A model generated the notes under the pieces. It did no database searches. It was given only the letters and a program-made list of their open reading frames with translations, and was not told the DNA's origin. The position numbers and the translations under genes are program-made. Positions 58,808 through 64,000 of a stretch of 64,000 nucleotides of DNA are shown here, one piece after another (positions within the stretch are counted from its first letter, which is position 1; every line of letters starts with the position of its first letter). The DNA is taken from NCBI RefSeq assembly GCF_017573505.1, contig NZ_JAGEOJ010000006.1, positions 248,001 through 312,000 of the forward strand, in the 5' to 3' direction. The DNA is from Actinomadura barringtoniae. Lineage in GTDB: Bacteria; Actinomycetota; Actinomycetes; Streptosporangiales; Streptosporangiaceae.

Positions 58808-60064
58808 ATGCCCGGCACCCGGGCGCTGATCGTCGGTGAGACCGGCGGGGCGGCGGACGAGGTGGGCCACGCGCTCAGCTCCGACGGCATCGAGGTCGCC
58901 CACTGCACCCCCATCGAGCTGGCGGCCCGCCGCGAGCCGCGGTTCCAGCCCGACCTGCTGCTCATCGCGGCCTCGGTCGGGCTGCGCCAGCTCGCGCGGG
59001 TCAGCCAGCGGTTCGAGAGCACCGGCGAGCCGCCCACGACCGTCGTGTTCTCCGACGGCGACCTGGCCGCGCTCGAGGCGTGCGTACGGGCGGGCTTCGA
59101 CTACGTGGTGCCGCCCTACCTGCCGAGCCTGATGCGCACCCGGGTGAGCTCGTGCTGGGAACGCCGGGAGCTCGCCTCGACCGTCGAGGAGATGACGGCC
59201 GCGGCGAGCCTGCGCGAGTACGAGCGTGAACTGAGCATCGCGCACGAGATCCAGGCCGGGTTCCTGCCGGAGGAGCTGCCGGCGCCGCCCGGCTGGGAGG
59301 TCGCCGCCAGGTTCGAGCCGGCCCAGTCGGTCGGCGGCGACTTCTACGACGTCTTCGAGCTGCTGGACGGGCGGCGGCTGGCCTTCGTGGTCGCCGACGT
59401 CTGCGACAAGGGCGTCGGCGCGGCGCTGTTCATGGCGCTGATCCGTACCCTCGTACGGCACACCGCCGAGCACACCGGGCGCCAGAGCCTGTTCATCGGC
59501 GACATGGAGGCCGCGGCCCGCAGCCTCACGGCGGGAGACATCCTCGCCGCCGGGAACGACCTGGCCGCCTCCCCGACGCTGTCGGTGGCGGCGCAGCCGC
59601 TGGTCCAGGCCGTGGTCGGAACCAACCAGTACCTGGCCCGCAACCACCTCCGGCAGGGCTACTTCGCCACGATGTTCTTCGGCGTCCTCGACCCCGAGTC
59701 CGGCACGCTGCTCTACATCAACGGAGGCCACAACCCGCCGCTCCTGCTGCGCAAGCGCGGCGGGCACATCATGCTGCAGCCGACCGGGCCCGCCGTGGGC
59801 ATGGTCCCCGACAGCGAATTCATGCTCGCGCACACCACGATGGAGCCGGGCGACACCCTGTTCGCCTACACCGACGGTGTCGTGGAGGCCCGCGACACCG
59901 CGGGCGAGATGTTCGGCACCGACCGCATGATCGAGGTGGTGACCGCGCCCGGCAGTTCGGCGGAGGAGCTCCTCACCGGCGCCGACGCCTCGCTCCAGCA
60001 CCACATGGGCACGGCCGACCAGTGGGACGACATCACCATGCTGGCCCTGCACTGGAAAGACTGA
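58808..60064 (+). CDS. SpoIIE-type PP2C phosphatase with pseudo-receiver domain
   Basis: 418 residues from the ATG at 58808 with GGGAGG upstream. Residues 1-115 fold like a response-regulator receiver, but the phosphoacceptor position in PDLLLIAAS is Ala54, so it cannot be phosphorylated in the usual way. A coiled linker (about 118-150) leads to the PP2C domain (about 150-418) with metal-binding aspartates in SVGGDFYD, VVADVCDKGVG, FAYTDGVVEA and DQWDDITML, and NGGHNPPLLL. It would dephosphorylate an anti-sigma antagonist. Its presence inside the metabolic cluster suggests stress-responsive control. Confidence 0.88.
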   Translation: MPGTRALIVGETGGAADEVGHALSSDGIEVAHCTPIELAARREPRFQPDLLLIAASVGLRQLARVSQRFESTGEPPTTVVFSDGDLAALEACVRAGFDYVVPPYLPSLMRTRVSSCWERRELASTVEEMTAAASLREYERELSIAHEIQAGFLPEELPAPPGWEVAARFEPAQSVGGDFYDVFELLDGRRLAFVVADVCDKGVGAALFMALIRTLVRHTAEHTGRQSLFIGDMEAAARSLTAGDILAAGNDLAASPTLSVAAQPLVQAVVGTNQYLARNHLRQGYFATMFFGVLDPESGTLLYINGGHNPPLLLRKRGGHIMLQPTGPAVGMVPDSEFMLAHTTMEPGDTLFAYTDGVVEARDTAGEMFGTDRMIEVVTAPGSSAEELLTGADASLQHHMGTADQWDDITMLALHWKD

Positions 60065-60096
60065 ATCCGCATCGCACGAATCCACGCACACAGCGA

Positions 60097-60151
60097 ACCG
60101 GCTGGAGCGGGTGACCCGGGACCCTAGTTCGGATCACCCGCTCCAGCCGGT
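60097..60151. terminator. Very strong bidirectional terminator (18-bp stem)
   Basis: The arms 60097-60114 and 60134-60151 are perfect 18-base complements (left begins ACCGGCTGGAGC) around a 19-base loop, between the convergent phosphatase and oxidase genes. Confidence 0.85.
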
Positions 60152-60184
60152 CCTGGTCTAACCGGACCTGAACTGGCCCCCTGT

Positions 60185-61804
60185 CTACGCCGGGCGGATG
60201 GACAGCGCGTGGTGGAAGGTGTCGAGCGGGTCGTACGCCCGCTTCACCTGCTGGAGGCGGCGGTAGTTCGCCTTGTAGTAGAGCTGCGACCAGGGGACTC
60301 CGGAGGTGTTCCAGGCCGGGTCGGCGAGGTCGATGTCGGGATAGTTGATGTACGCGCCGTCCGCGCGTTCGTTGGAGACCGGAACGCCGCCGGTGGTGGA
60401 GAAGAGCTCTCGGTAGAGGCCGCGCACCCAGCCCAGCTGCGCCGCGTCTTCGGAGGCGTCGTTCCAGGAGACCGCGTACTGGGCCTTGATGACCGAGTCC
60501 CGCTGCGGCACCGCACGGGCCGCCGGATCGGTCGCGTTGATCTGGCCGCCGTAGCTCGCCAGCAGGATGCCGGCGCCGCCGCCGTTGAAGTCCGCCTGCG
60601 TCAGGTACTTGTGGATCGTGGCGAGCTGCGCGTCGGTGTAGGTGCGCCGCACGTAGGACGACTTCTCCTTCGTACGCAGGCCCAGGCTCGCCCCGTAGCC
60701 GGGGATGCTCAGGTACTTCCAGCCGACCCCCCAGGGCAGCGACCTGTGCAGCAACGGGGTGGGCTTGACGCTCACGCCTTCGTTGACCGCGGCGAGGAAG
60801 TCGGCGAGCAGCGACTCGGCGTTGCCCTGCGTCTCGTCGATCTGCGCGGTCAGCGTCAGGTTGCCCGCCTTCACGTGCATCAGCCACAGCGTGGCGAACA
60901 GCCGGGTGGCCGCCGATCCGGGCGCGCTGTTGGTCTCGTGCCAGCGGATGTAGTTGTTGACGATCCTGCTGTGGGCGGCCTCGTCCAGGTCGTTCCACGG
61001 CCACATGACCCGGTGGATCAGCAGCGACTTCGGCGGCCTGGGCAGCAGCGCCCGCGGGTCCGCCGAGGCGCCCGCAGCCGCCGAGACGCCCGGCGAGCGG
61101 AGCCAGTAGCGGCTGATGACGCCGAAGTTGCCGCCGCCCCCGCCGGTGTGGGCCCACCACAGGTCATGGTCGCGCGAGGACGGCGAGGAGGTCGCGACCA
61201 CCGTGCGCGGCGTCCCCTTCTCGTCGACCACCACGACCTCGACCGCCACCACGTGGTCGGCGACCAGGCCGAAGCGCCGCGACAGAGCCCCGTAGCCGCC
61301 GCCGCTGAAGTGCCCGCCCACGCCGACCTGCGGGCAGATCCCGCCCGGCACGGTGGTGTCCCATCGTTTGTAGAGCGTGTCGTAGACCTTGCCGAGGGTC
61401 GCGCCCGCCTGTACGGCGATGGCGCCGCGTTCGGCGTCGAACGAGATGTCGTCGTACTGCGACAGATCCAGGACCACCTTGACCTCGGGGTCGGTCACGA
61501 ACCCCTCGATGCAGTGGCCGCCGCCGCGGACCGCGAGCCGCTTCTTCGACCGCAGGGCCCGCTGCACGGCCTCCTCGATCTGGCCGGCGGAGTCGATCAC
61601 GCGGACGTAGTCGGGCGAGCCCACGAACCGGTAGTTGTTGCCCCGGACGAGGTCGCCGTAGCGGGGGTCGTCCGGCCCCACCGTCGCGGCGCCGGGCCCC
61701 GCCGAGACCGCCGCCCTGGCCAGGGCGGCGGGGCCGGCGTACGGGATCGAAAGGGTCGCTGCCGCGCCGAGCCCCAGAAAGCCTCGGCGGGTTGTTCCAG
61801 ACAT
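60185..61804 (-). CDS. Tat-exported FAD-linked oxidase with bicovalent flavin (berberine-bridge-enzyme-like)
   Basis: 539 residues. The N-terminus MSGTTRRGFLGLGAAA is a twin-arginine signal. The two flavin-attachment residues are present: H97 in RGGGHCIEG and C157 in PGGICPQVGVGGH. The C-terminal BBE segment (WSQLYYKANYRRLQQVKRAY DPLDTF) is complete. Enzymes of this type oxidise alcohols, phenols or hydroquinones and can close rings, with hydrogen peroxide formed outside the cell membrane. ATG 61804 after GAGGAGG. It is divergent from a cupin gene across a perfect operator-like repeat. Confidence 0.9.
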   Translation of the reverse strand: MSGTTRRGFLGLGAAATLSIPYAGPAALARAAVSAGPGAATVGPDDPRYGDLVRGNNYRFVGSPDYVRVIDSAGQIEEAVQRALRSKKRLAVRGGGHCIEGFVTDPEVKVVLDLSQYDDISFDAERGAIAVQAGATLGKVYDTLYKRWDTTVPGGICPQVGVGGHFSGGGYGALSRRFGLVADHVVAVEVVVVDEKGTPRTVVATSSPSSRDHDLWWAHTGGGGGNFGVISRYWLRSPGVSAAAGASADPRALLPRPPKSLLIHRVMWPWNDLDEAAHSRIVNNYIRWHETNSAPGSAATRLFATLWLMHVKAGNLTLTAQIDETQGNAESLLADFLAAVNEGVSVKPTPLLHRSLPWGVGWKYLSIPGYGASLGLRTKEKSSYVRRTYTDAQLATIHKYLTQADFNGGGAGILLASYGGQINATDPAARAVPQRDSVIKAQYAVSWNDASEDAAQLGWVRGLYRELFSTTGGVPVSNERADGAYINYPDIDLADPAWNTSGVPWSQLYYKANYRRLQQVKRAYDPLDTFHHALSIRPA

Positions 61805-61909
61805 GGAACCTCCTCAGTTCCGGTCGTGGACTTGAGGAGTGTATGGCGGCGAAAAGGCGCCTCGGAAGGCCATTGGAACGCACCGAACCTCAATTAGTTA
61901 AGTCCGTCT

Positions 61910-61932
61910 CATTACGTTGAATGCACGTAATG
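61910..61932. promoter_or_regulatory. Perfect inverted repeat between oxidase and cupin genes
   Basis: CATTACGT (61910-61917) and ACGTAATG (61925-61932) flank seven bases in the AT-rich divergent promoter gap. Its position suits coordinate repression of both genes. Confidence 0.6.
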
Positions 61933-61990
61933 GAGGCCAGCTTCTGCAGCGCTCTTCAGCTGAAAGCATGTGCTGGTTAACGTCCGCCGG

Positions 61991-62536
61991 GTGACCCTTC
62001 AACTTTCTGTCGTCCGCCGGGTGGTGACCGGGCTGCGGAACGGCACGTCGGTGATCGTCTCGGACGAACCGGTCGCGCCGATCTCGGTGGCCGCCCTGCC
62101 CGGCACGGAGTTCACCCTGCTCTGGGGCGTCGACGGCGTCCCGGTCGTCGGCTCCGAGACCGGCGCCGATGAGCCGGCGTTCGACCCGTACTTCCCCGAG
62201 CGCGGCGGCACCCGGCTGGTGCTGGTGCGCTGGCCACCGGACACGACCCCGCCGCCGGAAGGCGACCCGCAGGCGCTGGCCGCCGAAGCCGAGAAGCGCC
62301 TGCCCGGCTCGTTCAGCGCGATCGGCGACGCCCATGGCCTGCACCTGACCGACACCGTCGACTGGTGCCTGGTCCTGGACGGCGAGATGTGGCTGACGCT
62401 CGACGACGGCTCGGAGACGCGGCTGACCACCGGTTCCTGCCTCGTTCAGCGGGGCACCCGGCACGCGTGGCACAACCGCACGGACCGGGACGTGCTCCTG
62501 CTCTTCGTCCTGCTCGGCGCCGACCGCGTCCCCTGA
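61991..62536 (+). CDS. Cupin-domain protein
   Basis: 181 residues from a GTG at 61991; a GTG at 61970 would add seven residues, and neither has a strong ribosome-binding site. N-terminal half: GRLRNGTSV-type start (VVTGLRNGTSVIVSD) and PGTEFTLLWGVDG. The C-terminal cupin barrel (about 112-175) reads HLTDTVDWCLVLDGEMWLTL, TGSCLVQRGTRHAWHNRTD. H112 and H157 could bind metal. Such two-segment cupins accompany small-molecule oxidases in actinomycetes; function unknown. A repeated CGTCCGCCGGGTG lies across the start region. Confidence 0.78.
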   Translation: MTLQLSVVRRVVTGLRNGTSVIVSDEPVAPISVAALPGTEFTLLWGVDGVPVVGSETGADEPAFDPYFPERGGTRLVLVRWPPDTTPPPEGDPQALAAEAEKRLPGSFSAIGDAHGLHLTDTVDWCLVLDGEMWLTLDDGSETRLTTGSCLVQRGTRHAWHNRTDRDVLLLFVLLGADRVP

Positions 62537-62564
62537 CGCCGCGCATCGACTGACACGGCACGAC

Positions 62565-64000
62565 TCAACTGCCGGCGCGGTAGCGGTGGATGAGGGCGGT
62601 GGCCATCGCGCCCTCCCCCACACCCGCGGCGATGCGCTTCATCGAGCCTGCGCGGACGTCGCCCGCGGCGAACACCCCCGGCACGCTCGTCTCCAGCAGG
62701 AGCGGCTCGCGGGGCAGGTCCCAGCCGGGCAGCCCGGGCGCCGGGCCGAGGTCAGGCCCGGTCAGGATGAAGCCGTGCCGGTCCCGGCGTACCGCGTCAC
62801 CCAGCCAGTCGGTACGCGGGGAGGCGCCGATGAAGACGAACACGAACTCGGCATCCGCCACGGTCACCTCACCGGTGGCCAGGTCCCGGAGCTTGATCCG
62901 CCGCAGCCGCCCGTCGCCCTCCACCGCGACCAGGCCGGTGCCCGAGCACACGTCGATGTTCTCCGCGGCCTCGATCTCCTCGACCAGGTAGTGCGACATC
63001 GTCTCGCCCAGCGAGCCCGCCCGGACCAGCACCGTGACCTGCTTGGCATGGCGGGCCAGGTGCAGCGCCGCCTGTCCCGCCGAGTTGCCGCCGCCGACGA
63101 TCCACACGTGCCGCCCGGCGCAGGTGCTGGTCTCGGCGACGGCCGCGCCGTAGTAGATCCCGGCGCCCTCGAAGGCGGCCGCGCCCTCGGCGTCCAGGCG
63201 GCGGTAGGACAGGCCGGTCGCGACCAGCACGGCACCGGCGATCACCTCGCGGCCGTCGCTGAGGGCGATCGCCCTGGCGCGGCCCGCCCGGCGCAGCGAC
63301 ACCGCCGACACCGGGGACAGCAGCGCCGCCCCGAAGCGGCGCGCCTGCGCGACCGCGCGGTGGGTGAGCTCCGAGCCCGAGAGGCCGCCGGGAAACCCCA
63401 GGTAGTTCTCGATCCGGCTGGACATCCCGGCCTGCCCGCCCGGCGCGTACTCGTCCAGCAGCAGCGTCGACAGGCCCTCGGACGAGCTGTAGACGGCGGC
63501 GGCCAACCCGGCGGGCCCGCCGCCCACGATCACCACGTCGTAGTACGGCTGCCGCTCGCTCTCCCCGCTCAGCCGCAGCACCTCGGCCAGCTCGGCCGGG
63601 CCTGGCCGCGACAGCCGGGTGCCGTCCGGCAGCACGACCGTCGGCAGCGTCAACGGGTCGGCGTCCGCCTCTGCGTCGACGAACCGGAACGGCTGCTGGT
63701 GCCGGGTGAGGAAGTCGCGCAGCCGGTGGGTCGCGGGCGCGAATCGCTGCCCGACGATCTGGATTCCGTCGTACGGGGGCCGATGCGTGAGACGCCAGTC
63801 CTCCAGCAGGCCGTCCAGTACCGGGTAGAGCCGTTCCTCCGGCGGCTCCCACGGCTTGACCAGGTAGTAGTCGAGCCGCACCGCGTTGATGGCGTCGATC
63901 GCCACCTGGGTGTCGGCGTAGGCGGTGAGCAGCACGCGGCGGGCGGACGGGAAGCGGGTGAGCGACTCCTTGAGCAGCTCGACGCCCGTCATCCCGGGCA
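62565..64000 (-). CDS. Receiver-thioredoxin reductase-like FAD oxidoreductase fusion (5' end outside window)
   Basis: At least 478 residues are visible; the start lies beyond 64000. The right-hand part begins in a receiver domain (PGMTGVELLKESLTRFPSAR, then LTAYAD, and YLVKPWEPPEERLYPVLDGL). The flavoprotein part has GGGPAGLAAAVYSSSEGLST, GGQAGMSSRIENYLGFPGG, NADPH motif IVGGGNSAGQAALHLARHAK, and VFAAGDVRAGSMKRIAAGVG EG. The CxxC redox pair of thioredoxin reductase is absent: the equivalent stretch reads IYYGAAVAE. So it is a reductase-like enzyme fused to a response-regulator module, of a kind found in other actinomycetes, with unknown acceptor. Confidence 0.87.
   Translation of the reverse strand, partial: PGMTGVELLKESLTRFPSARRVLLTAYADTQVAIDAINAVRLDYYLVKPWEPPEERLYPVLDGLLEDWRLTHRPPYDGIQIVGQRFAPATHRLRDFLTRHQQPFRFVDAEADADPLTLPTVVLPDGTRLSRPGPAELAEVLRLSGESERQPYYDVVIVGGGPAGLAAAVYSSSEGLSTLLLDEYAPGGQAGMSSRIENYLGFPGGLSGSELTHRAVAQARRFGAALLSPVSAVSLRRAGRARAIALSDGREVIAGAVLVATGLSYRRLDAEGAAAFEGAGIYYGAAVAETSTCAGRHVWIVGGGNSAGQAALHLARHAKQVTVLVRAGSLGETMSHYLVEEIEAAENIDVCSGTGLVAVEGDGRLRRIKLRDLATGEVTVADAEFVFVFIGASPRTDWLGDAVRRDRHGFILTGPDLGPAPGLPGWDLPREPLLLETSVPGVFAAGDVRAGSMKRIAAGVGEGAMATALIHRYRAGS

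Noticed and set aside
1..64000. CRISPR arrays, rRNA and complete tRNA genes
   Set aside because: None seen by eye on either strand; no regularly spaced repeats of CRISPR type.

Overview
The window is high-GC DNA from a filamentous actinomycete. A WhiB-type protein, a DUF397/WhiJ-like locus, an F420-type oxidoreductase, frequent GTG starts and ATGA/GTGA gene overlaps all point there. Streptosporangiales (for example Thermomonosporaceae) is my tentative guess; nothing in the window settles the genus. I see no rRNA, tRNA or CRISPR array.

Layout. (1) 1-5044: a sugar-acid type oxidative catabolic locus. An IclR regulator, an SMP-30 lactonase and a zinc alcohol dehydrogenase (cut by the window start) form a minus-strand operon with 4-base overlaps, divergent from an IlvD/Edd dehydratase and an SDR dehydrogenase. 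(2) About 5.1-38.3 kb: an accessory region resembling an actinobacterial conjugative element. It starts at a decayed alpha/beta-hydrolase. It holds a replication-relaxation protein, a TraG/VirD4-like ATPase, a DUF2637 membrane protein, a hairpin-rich stretch (12.97-13.61 kb), a WhiJ-like regulatory locus, a giant secreted amidase/adhesin, and a compact eight-gene type IV secretion operon read from 29.9 down to 21.1 kb (sigma-like protein, TcpC, small membrane protein, TcpE, VirB4, VirB6-like, small exported protein, NlpC/P60 hydrolase). A set of regulators and orphan small proteins follows (30.2-38.2 kb), including two pairs of diverged paralogues, an XRE/Nudix pair and a WhiB protein. No integrase or clear relaxase is in view, so the element may be immobile, may use functions elsewhere, or may extend differently than I infer.

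(3) 38.4-47.6 kb: core metabolism. A fadA/fadB beta-oxidation pair sits behind a twin operator, followed by an amino-acid permease, an FprA ferredoxin reductase, an LLM oxidoreductase and an aldo/keto reductase. (4) 47.8-62.5 kb: a specialised metabolism cluster. It has a benzoylformate-decarboxylase homologue missing the family's catalytic residues, five SnoaL-like proteins (one fused to a tautomerase), a DUF2306 membrane protein next to a Rieske ferredoxin, a DHA2 exporter, a quinone reductase-like enzyme, a VOC protein, a GMC oxidoreductase, a Tat-exported bicovalent-flavin oxidase, a cupin and a SpoIIE-type phosphatase with a pseudo-receiver. No scaffold-building synthase is visible, so this reads as a tailoring or catabolic pathway whose substrate I cannot name. 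(5) The right edge is a receiver-thioredoxin reductase-like fusion, cut by the window end.

The strongest candidates for undescribed biology are the SnoaL-rich cluster (49.8-62.5 kb), the protein at 5840-7603 with a lipoyl-like domain lacking its lysine, and the hairpin cluster at 12.97-13.61 kb.
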